The translations under genes and the position numbers were made by a program. From the NCBI GenBank assembly GCA_013213915.1, contig JABSRK010000060.1, positions 1 through 14,388 of the forward strand: a stretch of DNA of 14,388 nt. The letters are read 5' to 3'. Under the pieces are notes generated by a model. That model was not told the origin of the DNA and did not search any database. It saw only the letters and a program-made list of their open reading frames with translations. Shown piece after piece: positions 5,874 to 12,790 of the stretch; the stretch's first letter is position 1; every line of letters begins with the position of its first letter. Source of the stretch: Planctomycetota bacterium. GTDB taxonomy: Bacteria > Planctomycetota > GCA-002687715.

Positions 5874-6974
5874 TCAGACGGGGTCGACGAAGAACCCGAG
5901 CCGACCAGATCGGATCGGAACTCCATCCTGGACACGGACTTGTGGCCTCTCCTCCCCATCTGCAACCGCCACCCCGCGAGGGCACCGCGCGAGCAGTACT
6001 CCCTCAGTTTCCCCCGACTCGCCGCGCAGCAACTCCACGCGCTCCCCGTCGGGAGGGATGGAGACATGGGTCTCGGGGCCGGGGCCGATCACAATCGATC
6101 CCGCACGCCCCGCTTCGGAGAACAGCAGGACCCGCCGACAGCCGTGAACGGTGAAGTCACCACCGAGTTCGAGAACCGCAGTCGCGGAGGTGGGGACAGG
6201 GCGCCGAAAGACGAGCCTCAGCGATGTCCCAAGTCCGATCGCGTCCCCGTCTTCGAGGAGCGCGAGGTCCATCACCTTCCTGCGGTTCTTCGTCACCTCG
6301 TGACCCGGAAGCGGCACGACGCGATAGTGCACGGAATGCCCGTCCATGATCCGCTCGATTCTGGCGTGTCGGCTGCCAACGGCAGCGAGCACCGGGAGAT
6401 CCGCCGCCCTACGGGTCGCGTTACCGATCAGGAGCGACCGCCCCGGATGAACGAACCAATCGCCCCGCTCTTCCACTCTGAGAATGAAGGGCAACCCACG
6501 AGAGAACGTGCGCGGCCCGGGAAGTTCGTCCGGTGACCGAAACACGACCGGGCGCAGGCCCGCACGCCCCGGGGGTTCGATGTGGTCGCATTCCACTTGC
6601 TCCGTGCGCTCCCCGCTCGGCGGCCAGACGAGCTGCTCGCTCTCGTCGTCGCCCGCCCGCGGCGGCGCCTCGCCGTGGGTCCGCGTACTGGGCGCGCTCA
6701 GGGCGCACTGGAGTTCCTGCTCAAGCCGGCGGGCGCGGGGATCTTCACTGTCCCTCAGGGCCGCGCGCACGTTCTGCAAGGCCTCTGGGACATCCCCTCG
6801 CGCGCGCTGTGCCTCTGCCTCCTCCAGCAAACCGTTCCTGGCCTTTTCCGCGGCCACGACAGCCTTCCTGTGGTCTCTGATGGCGGGATCGCGAGCCAGG
6901 GCCAGGGCCTCCAGATAGCGTCGCTTTCTGAGCAGGCGTCCGAGTTCACGGAGCTTGATCAGCTCACTGAACAT
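5874..6974 (-). CDS. FHA-like domain protein with helical N-terminus
   Basis: The protein has 366 residues. It starts at an ATG directly preceded by GGGAGGG (6978-6984). Residues 1-92 are helical with TPR-like character (YLEALALARDP, GDVPEALQNVRAALRD). A low-complexity linker runs to about 160. Residues ~165-260 form an FHA-like beta domain with LLIGNATRRAADLP, VGSRHARIERI and LEDGDAIGLGTSLRLVF. Residues ~265-366 look like a second, more diverged FHA-like unit (GSIVIGPGPETHVSIP ... VQDGVPIRSGRLGFFV). FHA domains bind phosphothreonine, so this would be a reader of the kinase encoded two genes downstream. However, the usual Gly-Arg at the start of the binding loop is Gly-Asn and the S-x-x-H loop is shifted, so binding is uncertain. 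No membrane segment or signal peptide is present: a cytosolic protein. An 83-bp gap follows before the next gene. Confidence 0.82.
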   Translation of the reverse strand: MFSELIKLRELGRLLRKRRYLEALALARDPAIRDHRKAVVAAEKARNGLLEEAEAQRARGDVPEALQNVRAALRDSEDPRARRLEQELQCALSAPSTRTHGEAPPRAGDDESEQLVWPPSGERTEQVECDHIEPPGRAGLRPVVFRSPDELPGPRTFSRGLPFILRVEERGDWFVHPGRSLLIGNATRRAADLPVLAAVGSRHARIERIMDGHSVHYRVVPLPGHEVTKNRRKVMDLALLEDGDAIGLGTSLRLVFRRPVPTSATAVLELGGDFTVHGCRRVLLFSEAGRAGSIVIGPGPETHVSIPPDGERVELLRGESGETEGVLLARCPRGVAVADGEERPQVRVQDGVPIRSGRLGFFVDPV

Positions 6975-7027
6975 GGTCCCTCCCGGGGTGGTTGGTAAGC
7001 GAGAACATCACCGTGGGGTATTCAGCA

Positions 7028-7033
7028 TAAGAT
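7028..7033 (+). promoter_or_regulatory. Weak candidate -10 box for the cation transporter gene
   Basis: TAAGAT matches four of six TATAAT bases and lies 14 bp before the ATG in the short divergent gap (6975-7046) shared with the FHA gene. No good -35 box is visible at 17 nt, so this is a weak call; transcription would start very near the start codon. Confidence 0.2.
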
Positions 7034-7046
7034 CCGGATTATTGCC

Positions 7047-8183
7047 ATGGACGCAGAGATCAGCACCAGCACGGCGAAGGAACGGGCGCGCCCGGCGCTG
7101 ATAGCAACCGTGGGGTCGCTCGTCCTTGCGGCCCTCAAGGGCGTGGGGGCGTGGGCGACTGGCTCGGCCGCCCTGCTCGCTTCGGCGGTCGATTCGGCGG
7201 GCGACGCGCTCATGTCTACGGGAAACTGGCTGGCCGTCCGAGCGGCTGATCGACCAGCGGATGAAGGCCACCCCTTCGGACATGGAAAACTCGAACACCT
7301 CGCCGGCTTGGTCCAGGCCGTCGTGATCGCCGCCAGCGGTGTGTTCCTCATCCGCGAGGCCTTCGTTGAATTCGGTGACCAGGAGCAACTCAACCGACCG
7401 GGCCTCGGGCTCGGGGTGACGATCGTGTCCACCGTCGCGGCGTGGGCGCTCGCCCGCTACCTGAAGCGCGCCGCACGGCGCCACGACAGCCCGGCGCTGA
7501 GGGCAGATAGCCTCCACTACACTTCAGACCTGTTCACCCACTGTGGCGTGCTGCTGGTGTTCGTGCTTCACCTGGGAGTCGGATCGCCGTGGATCGATCC
7601 CGCCGTGGCTGTCATCATCGCGGCCCTCATTCTATACGCCGCATGGGGGCTCCTCGTCGAGTCCGCTCATCGGCTCATGGACGCCGGGCTCGAACGCACC
7701 GAGATCCGCGCCGTCGAGGACGCTATCGCCTCGTTCGGAGCCCCGGTGCGCGGCTACCACGATCTCATGACGCGACGGTCGGGCCCCGATCGGTTCGTTC
7801 AGGCTCACGTGGAGATCGATGCAGAAGTCAGCTTCCGCGAGGCACACGCGCTGGTCGAGCAGATCGAACGGGCGATCGAGCAGCGCCTTCCCCGGACGCA
7901 GGTCATCATTCATGCCGACCCGTGGCCCGAAGACCCGAACGACCCACACCAGTCCCACGTTCCCGGAAACGCTTCCGAGTGGGGTAGGATGGCCCCAACC
8001 CTCAGGAGGCCTCATGATGCGCACGCTCCCCTGTCTGATGTTGCTTACCGTCGTCGCGCTCGCCCAGGTGTCCCTGACCTCGGGTCCGTTCTCCTACGCC
8101 GGCGGCAACCAGCACAAGCACGTCGTGAAGGACGCGGCGGGCAACCTGTACGCGCTATCAGTGGACCAGGACGCCAGCGGTAA
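7047..8183 (+). CDS. Cation diffusion facilitator (CDF) metal transporter, with doubtful C-terminal tail
   Basis: A CDF-family proton antiporter exporting divalent metal (Zn, Fe or Mn) from the cytoplasm. Six membrane helices fall within residues ~15-205. The metal site residues are in the expected places: Asp49/Asp53 in helix 2 (SAVDSAGDALMS) and His157/Asp161 in helix 5 (SLHYTSDLF), the FieF-like DD-HD set. HPFGHGKLE (75-83) is the family signature. The cytoplasmic domain (about 212-292) ends VIIHADP. Family members stop near 290-310 residues, but this frame runs on to 378. The extra ~65 residues are Arg/Pro-rich, resemble out-of-frame sequence, and overlap the next gene's start by 167 bp. 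One extra G in the GGGG at 7981-7984 would end the protein at TAG 7985-7987 instead. The true end is therefore uncertain; the transporter core is not. Confidence 0.9.
   Translation: MDAEISTSTAKERARPALIATVGSLVLAALKGVGAWATGSAALLASAVDSAGDALMSTGNWLAVRAADRPADEGHPFGHGKLEHLAGLVQAVVIAASGVFLIREAFVEFGDQEQLNRPGLGLGVTIVSTVAAWALARYLKRAARRHDSPALRADSLHYTSDLFTHCGVLLVFVLHLGVGSPWIDPAVAVIIAALILYAAWGLLVESAHRLMDAGLERTEIRAVEDAIASFGAPVRGYHDLMTRRSGPDRFVQAHVEIDAEVSFREAHALVEQIERAIEQRLPRTQVIIHADPWPEDPNDPHQSHVPGNASEWGRMAPTLRRPHDAHAPLSDVAYRRRARPGVPDLGSVLLRRRQPAQARREGRGGQPVRAISGPGRQR
7954..7983 (+). other. Interrupted hairpin at the end of the transporter core
   Basis: CCCAC (7954-7958) pairs with GTGGG (7979-7983), and inside it CGGAA (7964-7968) pairs with TTCCG (7973-7977) around ACGC. 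The arms are separated by an asymmetric internal loop (5 nt and 1 nt). No U-tract follows. It lies about 20 nt before the Shine-Dalgarno of the next gene and may shape the transporter 3' end or limit downstream translation. Confidence 0.35.
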
Positions 8184-9645
8184 TCGCCCCTTGCAGCTTC
8201 GGGTCTCGCCCGATGGCGGGATGACATGGTTTCCCGTCACCGTCGCGATCAACGACGCAACCTCGGGCCTCTCAGGCTCGAACCTGACCAATGGTTGCTG
8301 TCTGGCCATCGACGGAACAGGCGTTCTACACATCGTCTGGGCAAGCTACTACTACCCCTCCTACTACGCCCAGTACTACCGGCAATACGACCCCAGCGGC
8401 GGAGCCCTCTCCGCGATCGTGAGCCTGACCAATGTCACAGGAGCGACGTCGAGTAGCCGCACTTCGGCCATGAACATCGCCGTCGACGCGGCGGACACCA
8501 TATGGATCGCGGCGCACGGCGCGCAGAGCTGGCGCACGCAGCTCGTCGCCAGCCAAACAGCCGGCGCCACGAATCTCGCGTTCACCGATCTTGGCGCGAT
8601 CAGCGTGTCCGCGAGCGCGCAAAACACCCGCCTCGCGGTCGATAACACCGGCCTTGTTCATTGCTCGTACTACAGGAACACGGGGGCCGGTGAGTACTAT
8701 CACCGCATCTACGACCCGGTCGCCGGCTGGCAGCCATCCACGCGGCTCGGAAACTCCACTCCGTCAAACGACTATTACGGCATGCTCGCAGCAGACAACC
8801 TCGGATTCGTCCACGCGTTGTACGGGGAAGATCTCCATTCAAGCACCGCGTGGAATTTCTTCTACCGGCGCTGGGATGCCTTCAATCTCTGGAGCACCGC
8901 CACGCCCGTCTTCAGCGCAACGACGGCGCAGCACAGCGGCGTGGCCAACTACCGGATCTTCTCGTTGGCATGCGATGAAGCGTCGGGGAAGGCATTTGTC
9001 GTCTTCCGGGACCTCGCCGCCGGGGGGCAACTCGAGGTCGTCGAGAAGGACGTGAGCGCGACATCCTTCACACCGCTCACGACGCTGACGACGCCCAGCA
9101 CCGCGCAACATGACTACTACCTGCCCGCGATTCGCGGTGCCATGTGGCCGCCGTTCAACCGAACCGGAACCGACGTAGACGTCACGTGGCGCCAGAATCC
9201 GGCACCTGGCCCCTACCAGTTGATGTTCCAGCGCCTCGCGACCGGCGGCCCCACCCCGACGCTCACGCTGGCAGCGCCCGCCACTGTCGGGACGGTGACC
9301 TCGCTCCAACTCTCGAGCCCCGCGGACCCGTTCCGGCCCTACTTATGCGGCTTCTCAGCGGGCAACACGCCGGGCATGACGCTCTTCAACGGTCAGTTCG
9401 TCCCACTCAACAACGACTGGCTGCTCCAGTTCTCGGCCTTGCCTGGGACGCCGAACAACGGGATCTTCTACAACAACTTAGCCACGTTCGACGCGAATGG
9501 GAGCGCGTCGGTACTCATCGTAGTACCGAATATTCCGGCGCTGTCCGGCGTGACCTTCTACTCGGCATTCGTCGTCGAGGACCTAAACGCGACGCCGTGG
9601 CAGCTGGGAACGATCTCGCCGAGCCTGGCCATCACGGTTCAGTAG
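8017..9645 (+). CDS. Secreted beta-propeller-like (BNR/Asp-box) protein with planctomycete-type C-terminal module
   Basis: A 542-residue exported protein. It has a signal peptide (MRTLPCLMLLTVVALAQ, likely cut after ALA) and no lipobox. An Asp-box SPDGGMTW sits at 64-71. Blade-like repeats follow with the pattern A-x-D-x-x-G-x-x-H/W at about 98, 155, 207, 258 and 318, roughly 50 residues apart, so residues ~25-400 probably form a sialidase-like beta-propeller. No catalytic sialidase triad is evident, so a binding or structural role is as likely as an enzyme. A Tyr-rich run (YYYPSYYAQYYRQY, 111-124) stands out. Residues ~418-542 form a beta-rich end (FYSAFVVEDL) of a type I associate with planctomycete secreted proteins. 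AGGAGG at 8004-8009 favours the ATG at 8017 (7-nt spacing) over 8014 (4 nt). The gene is probably cotranscribed with the transporter, with no evident functional link. Confidence 0.88.
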   Translation: MRTLPCLMLLTVVALAQVSLTSGPFSYAGGNQHKHVVKDAAGNLYALSVDQDASGNRPLQLRVSPDGGMTWFPVTVAINDATSGLSGSNLTNGCCLAIDGTGVLHIVWASYYYPSYYAQYYRQYDPSGGALSAIVSLTNVTGATSSSRTSAMNIAVDAADTIWIAAHGAQSWRTQLVASQTAGATNLAFTDLGAISVSASAQNTRLAVDNTGLVHCSYYRNTGAGEYYHRIYDPVAGWQPSTRLGNSTPSNDYYGMLAADNLGFVHALYGEDLHSSTAWNFFYRRWDAFNLWSTATPVFSATTAQHSGVANYRIFSLACDEASGKAFVVFRDLAAGGQLEVVEKDVSATSFTPLTTLTTPSTAQHDYYLPAIRGAMWPPFNRTGTDVDVTWRQNPAPGPYQLMFQRLATGGPTPTLTLAAPATVGTVTSLQLSSPADPFRPYLCGFSAGNTPGMTLFNGQFVPLNNDWLLQFSALPGTPNNGIFYNNLATFDANGSASVLIVVPNIPALSGVTFYSAFVVEDLNATPWQLGTISPSLAITVQ

Positions 9646-9666
9646 CCACATGAGGCCTCCGCGTTC

Positions 9667-9695
9667 TTGACGCGCGCGAGTGACTCGCGCACGAT
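9667..9695 (+). promoter_or_regulatory. Candidate promoter of the tRNA-Leu gene
   Basis: TTGACG (9667-9672) matches five of six -35 bases. After exactly 17 bp comes CACGAT (9690-9695), which keeps the key A2, A5 and T6 of a -10 box. Transcription would start only a few bases before the tRNA. The spacer is taken up by a GC hairpin, so the call is tentative. Confidence 0.35.
9674..9690 (+). terminator. GC hairpin after the secreted-protein gene
   Basis: GCGCGAG and CTCGCGC form a perfect 7-bp stem around TGA, 28 bp after the TAG stop at 9645. There is no U-tract (ACGATTCTC follows), so it is either a Rho-assisted or non-canonical terminator, or a DNA inverted repeat in the tRNA promoter spacer. 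Confidence 0.35.
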
Positions 9696-9706
9696 TCTCA
9701 ATCCAC

Positions 9707-9791
9707 GCCGGAGTGGCGGAATTGGCAGACGCGGCGGATTCAAAATCCGCTGGCCTTAACGGCCTTGTGGGTTCGAGTCCCACCTCCGGTA
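9707..9791 (+). tRNA. tRNA-Leu (anticodon CAA)
   Basis: A class II tRNA of 85 nt. The acceptor arm is GCCGGAG/CTCCGGT, closed by a G-U pair at 1-72. The anticodon stem GCGGA/TCCGC encloses the loop TTCAAAA, with anticodon CAA at 9741-9743, reading UUG. The long variable arm is GGCC-TTAAC-GGCC, and the T-arm is GTGGG-TTCGAGT-CCCAC. The discriminator is A at 9791, as leucine tRNAs require. The next bases are TCA, so CCA is not encoded and must be added. The gene ends 16 bp before the stop of the convergent HIT gene. Confidence 0.96.
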
Positions 9792-9807
9792 TCAAGCGCC
9801 GCCACGT

Positions 9808-10152
9808 TCACCCGGGAGGCCACGAAAGCGGGCGGCCCCCCAGAACGTGGAGATGCAGGTGGAAGACGCTCTGCCCCGCTCCGGCGCCGCTGTTGGCCAC
9901 GACGCGAAACGCGTCTCCGACGCCCTCGTCCCGAGCTACCTTCTGAGCTACCAGCAACAGGTGCCCGAGAACTTCGATCTGATCTTCTGTCGCTTCGGCG
10001 ACGCTGACGATGGGCTCCTTCGGTATGACGAGGACGTGGACCGGGGCCTGAGGATTGCTGTCCCTGAAGGCCAGGGCGCGATCATCCTCATAGACGATGT
10101 CAGCCGGGATCTCCTTGCGGATGATCTGGGCGAAGATGGTCTCTTCAGCCAC
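9808..10152 (-). CDS. HIT-family (histidine triad) nucleotide-binding protein, HINT type
   Basis: A 114-residue HIT protein of the HINT branch, which hydrolyses adenosine 5'-phosphoramidates and related aminoacyl-AMP adducts in the cytosol. Features: the N-terminal ETIFAQIIRKEIPADIVYED motif, FRDSNPQAPVHVLVIPK, and the triad HLHLHVLGG (His98, His100, His102), followed by PLSWPPG, close to the PMxWPPG ending of the family. The length matches known HINT proteins. I chose the GTG at 10152 because a GGAGG lies 6 nt upstream and the HINT N-terminus begins right there; an ATG at 10185 would add 11 atypical residues. The start overlaps the end of the Trm112-like gene by 8 nt, so the two are translationally coupled. 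Confidence 0.93.
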   Translation of the reverse strand: MAEETIFAQIIRKEIPADIVYEDDRALAFRDSNPQAPVHVLVIPKEPIVSVAEATEDQIEVLGHLLLVAQKVARDEGVGDAFRVVANSGAGAGQSVFHLHLHVLGGRPLSWPPG

Positions 10153-10387
10153 GGACGCCCTCCGCGCCCCCCCCTGGAACGACACCGTGGTCGCGCATCA
10201 CCGCAATCCAGGGCTCCTCTTCCATCACCTCAGATTCCTCCAAAATCATGTTGGGGATGTCGTCCGTGACGCTGTAGCGCCGCCGAGTAGCCGGGTCGGT
10301 GCTGACCAACCACTCCCCATCCAACACCAGCGGGGCCCTGCTGTCGGGGCATCTGAGGATACCCAGGAGGTCCTTATCGATCGCCAT
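10145..10387 (-). CDS. Trm112/UPF0434-like small protein
   Basis: An ~80-residue protein of the Trm112-like (UPF0434) group: LLGILRCPDSRAPLVL at the start, then TRRRYSVTDDIPNMILEES, matching the usual LLxxLxCPxxxxPL ... YPIxDGIPxML pattern. Eukaryotic and archaeal Trm112 activates methyltransferases acting on tRNA, rRNA and release factor. Bacterial members are poorly characterised, and one cysteine only (not a full zinc knuckle) is present here, as in many of them. The ATG at 10387 is chosen for spacing to AGGG; the ATG at 10393 is equally possible. The C-terminal ~30 residues after MILEES are a Glu- then Gly-rich extension. It is the first gene of a pair with the HIT gene, divergent from the GreA-domain gene. 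Confidence 0.82.
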   Translation of the reverse strand: MAIDKDLLGILRCPDSRAPLVLDGEWLVSTDPATRRRYSVTDDIPNMILEESEVMEEEPWIAVMRDHGVVPGGGAEGVRG

Positions 10388-10450
10388 GGCCATACCCTAG
10401 CCGCGGGTCCACAACGGGTAAAGGGCAACGGTGGATGCGCCGGATCCCGG

Positions 10451-10459
10451 TGTTAGGAT
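10451..10459 (+). promoter_or_regulatory. Candidate extended -10 promoter of the GreA-domain gene
   Basis: TGTTAGGAT has the TGn extension and four of six -10 bases (TAGGAT). It lies 73 bp before the ATG in the 138-bp divergent gap. The -35 region (GTGGAT at 17 nt) is poor, as expected for an extended -10 promoter. Transcription from here would include the hairpin at 10471-10494 in the leader. Confidence 0.35.
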
Positions 10460-10470
10460 CACGTCCCTTC

Positions 10471-10494
10471 GGCGGGGAGATGTCGCCCCCCGCC
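10471..10494 (+). other. GC-rich hairpin in the leader of the GreA-domain gene
   Basis: GGCGGGG (10471-10477) and CCCCGCC (10488-10494) form seven perfect pairs around a 10-nt loop, 37 bp before the start codon and just after the candidate promoter. No T-run follows, so it is not a standard attenuator; it could stabilise the mRNA or cause pausing, which would be notable for a GreA-type gene. Confidence 0.4.
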
Positions 10495-10531
10495 CGGTGT
10501 CGCCGTCACTCTCCAGGGTCGTTCGCGCTCG

Positions 10532-12790
10532 ATGTCCACCACCGCAACCCGTGCCCAGCAGTTTCGTGAGTTTGCAGAACGGGGGGACCACCAGGGGTTC
10601 GAAGACCTCTGGCTGGAACGGCTCGACGCCGCCCCGGCAGAGGTCGATCCCTTCATCCAGGGCGGTGACGCACTCGCGTCGCAGGGCCAGTTCGACAAGG
10701 CCGGCCTGTACCTCTCGATGTTGAGTCCCGTGCTCCTCGAGCGCGAACTTTACCTCGAAGCATTGCAAGTGCTCCGCAAGATGGCCGAGGTCGCCCCGCG
10801 CGAACGAGGTTTACGCCACGGACTCCTGACGGCGTACCGCGGTCTCTACGGCGACGACCCCAACCTCGAGACCTTCCTGGAGATGTGCGGCGTAGCTGAC
10901 GGGAAAGACCCCAAGGCCGCCGTACAGAAAATGGACACCTTCCTGCACATGAAGACGGGGGCGTACCTGTTTCACCCAGGTGGCTGGCACGCCGGTCGCA
11001 TCGCCGAGGTCGACGCAGATGACGCGTCGCTGGTGATCGACTTCGCAGAGAAACGCGGCCATCGCATGTCCATGGAGATGGCCGCCAAAAAGACCGACCT
11101 GATCGCCGACAACGACCTCCGCGCGATGAAGCTGGACCGACTCGAAGAAGTGAAGCGGCTCATCGAGGAGGACCCGGTCGAGCTGATTCGGTGCGGTCTT
11201 CGCAGCCGTCGCGGGAAGGCGTCGCTACGCGACCTTCGCGACCGCATCGCAGGCGATGTCATCCCCACCAAGTCGTGGTCCCGGTGGTGGCAGAAGGCAC
11301 GCGGCAAGGTGAAGGCCGCCGGCGACATCACGATCACCCCAGGCGCGAACCCAACAATCGAACTCGGCGAAGAATCCGGCGGCTACACCGAGGCCTGCCT
11401 TAGAGATCTGAGGCACCTGCCCACAGACACCAGACGCGTCCGCTACTTCCGCGACCTCATGAAAGAGGCGCCCGCCCATGAAGACGGTATCCCGGCGCTC
11501 GTAGCCGTTGCGACGAACCTCATCTCAGCGTCTCCCGACATGGGCATGGCTGATCGGATCTCTCTGTCATTCCTGCTGACCGAGGCAACGCAGAAATGGA
11601 GTGAGATCACCTCGCCCGACGAGCTCGCGCCGGCACACACGCTTCTGGATCATGACAGCGCAATCAGGTCGTTGGCGCGCATCCCGATCTCGAGCCACCG
11701 CGTCGCGGCCATGCTCGAGATCAAGCAACACGAGGGCATCGACTGGCCCGCGCTGTGCCGCCAAGTGATCGTCGGCGGCGCACCCGAGTCGGCCGAACAT
11801 TGCCTGGCTGACTTGCTGCGTGGGGGACATGAGCAGGTCGCGGAAGATGCCATCAACGCGGTCGCCGATCGTTACCGCGACCACCCACGTGCGTTCATCT
11901 GGTACGTGCGCAGCGCACGTGGGGACAAGCTCCCTGCGAACATCCGTCGCGACCGCGATACGGTGCTCCTCGAGAAGAGCCTCGTCCTCCACTCCCATCT
12001 GGATAAGGAGGCCATCCGGTTGAAGGATCTTGAGTCGATCGCATCGGGCGAGTCGAAGGACCTCGCCGCGACGCTGGCTAAGGTATTCCCGCTCAAGGAC
12101 TACGCCCTCGTACGCGACGCGTTCAGGGAAGCGAACGAGTCGGAGGCAACGACCTTGGCGGCCCTACTCCGGAACAACCGCAGCCTCAACGCGGACCTGC
12201 GCGATCGCATGATGGCGCACATGTTCCGGACACGGCCCGAGGCCGCAAAGTTCGACACGGGCGCGCCGGTTGCACCGACAAATCCGATGTTCGACCCGGG
12301 CATCATCTACACCACGGAGAAAGCGCTGCAGGCCAGGCGCGTCGAGCACGAAGACGTCGTCAACACCCAGATCCCGGACAATTCCATCGAGATCGGCCGC
12401 GCTGCGTCCCATGGCGACCTCTCCGAGAACGCCGAGTGGACCGCCGCCGTGGAGAAGCAGGAACGACTCACCAAGCTCGCGGAGGAGTTGGCGGACGGCA
12501 TCCAGAAAGCGCGCATCATCAGCGGCGACATCCAGCAAGAATCCGAGGGCAACGTGACGCTGGGATCGCGCGTTTCGCTGACCGACGCTGGAGGCGCCCA
12601 CCATGCCTATACGGTACTCGGCCCCTGGGACGTCGACGCCGGGCGTGGTTTCATCTCCTACCTCTCCCCCATCGGTCGAGCGCTGATTGGTCACACGAAG
12701 GGCGAGACGGTGGGTCTCGACGTCGCCGCCGGTCACGTGGAATTCACGATCACTTCGATCGCAGACGGCTTCGCCGACTCCGAGGGTTGA
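10532..12790 (+). CDS. Long GreA/GreB-domain transcription elongation factor
   Basis: A 752-residue protein whose last ~150 residues are a full GreA module. This rescues backtracked RNA polymerase by stimulating RNA cleavage through the secondary channel. The coiled-coil tip GDLSENAEW (628-636) keeps the two catalytic acids, Asp629 and Glu632, equivalent to E. coli GreA Asp41/Glu44. The FKBP-like domain follows with FISYLSPIGRALIGHTKGETV (707-727). N-terminal to this are a TPR-like helical region (about 1-120), a small beta domain around FHPGGWHAGRIAEVDADD and VIDFAEKRGHRMS (147-180) of the kind seen in GreA-associated KOW/Tudor-like modules, and ~380 residues of helical repeats. Chlamydial GreA is similarly long (about 715 residues, from memory), so this may be a PVC-type form. 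Start ATG 10532; Shine-Dalgarno weak. It probably works as the cell's GreA, with extra contacts through the N-terminal part. Confidence 0.9.
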   Translation: MSTTATRAQQFREFAERGDHQGFEDLWLERLDAAPAEVDPFIQGGDALASQGQFDKAGLYLSMLSPVLLERELYLEALQVLRKMAEVAPRERGLRHGLLTAYRGLYGDDPNLETFLEMCGVADGKDPKAAVQKMDTFLHMKTGAYLFHPGGWHAGRIAEVDADDASLVIDFAEKRGHRMSMEMAAKKTDLIADNDLRAMKLDRLEEVKRLIEEDPVELIRCGLRSRRGKASLRDLRDRIAGDVIPTKSWSRWWQKARGKVKAAGDITITPGANPTIELGEESGGYTEACLRDLRHLPTDTRRVRYFRDLMKEAPAHEDGIPALVAVATNLISASPDMGMADRISLSFLLTEATQKWSEITSPDELAPAHTLLDHDSAIRSLARIPISSHRVAAMLEIKQHEGIDWPALCRQVIVGGAPESAEHCLADLLRGGHEQVAEDAINAVADRYRDHPRAFIWYVRSARGDKLPANIRRDRDTVLLEKSLVLHSHLDKEAIRLKDLESIASGESKDLAATLAKVFPLKDYALVRDAFREANESEATTLAALLRNNRSLNADLRDRMMAHMFRTRPEAAKFDTGAPVAPTNPMFDPGIIYTTEKALQARRVEHEDVVNTQIPDNSIEIGRAASHGDLSENAEWTAAVEKQERLTKLAEELADGIQKARIISGDIQQESEGNVTLGSRVSLTDAGGAHHAYTVLGPWDVDAGRGFISYLSPIGRALIGHTKGETVGLDVAAGHVEFTITSIADGFADSEG

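Noticed and set aside
7008..7517. Antisense frames opposite the transporter start
   Set aside because: The plus strand carries conserved CDF motifs (HPFGHGKLE, DxxxD); the antisense product has none.
9707..9791. tRNA-Leu as an integration site for a mobile element
   Set aside because: No integrase, no direct repeat of the tRNA 3' end and no change in gene style around it in this window.
9680..9946. An 88-residue frame across the tRNA with the sequence AELADAADSKSAGLNG
   Set aside because: This is the familiar false protein produced by translating tRNA-Leu genes; the frame lies over the tRNA and the antisense of the HIT gene.
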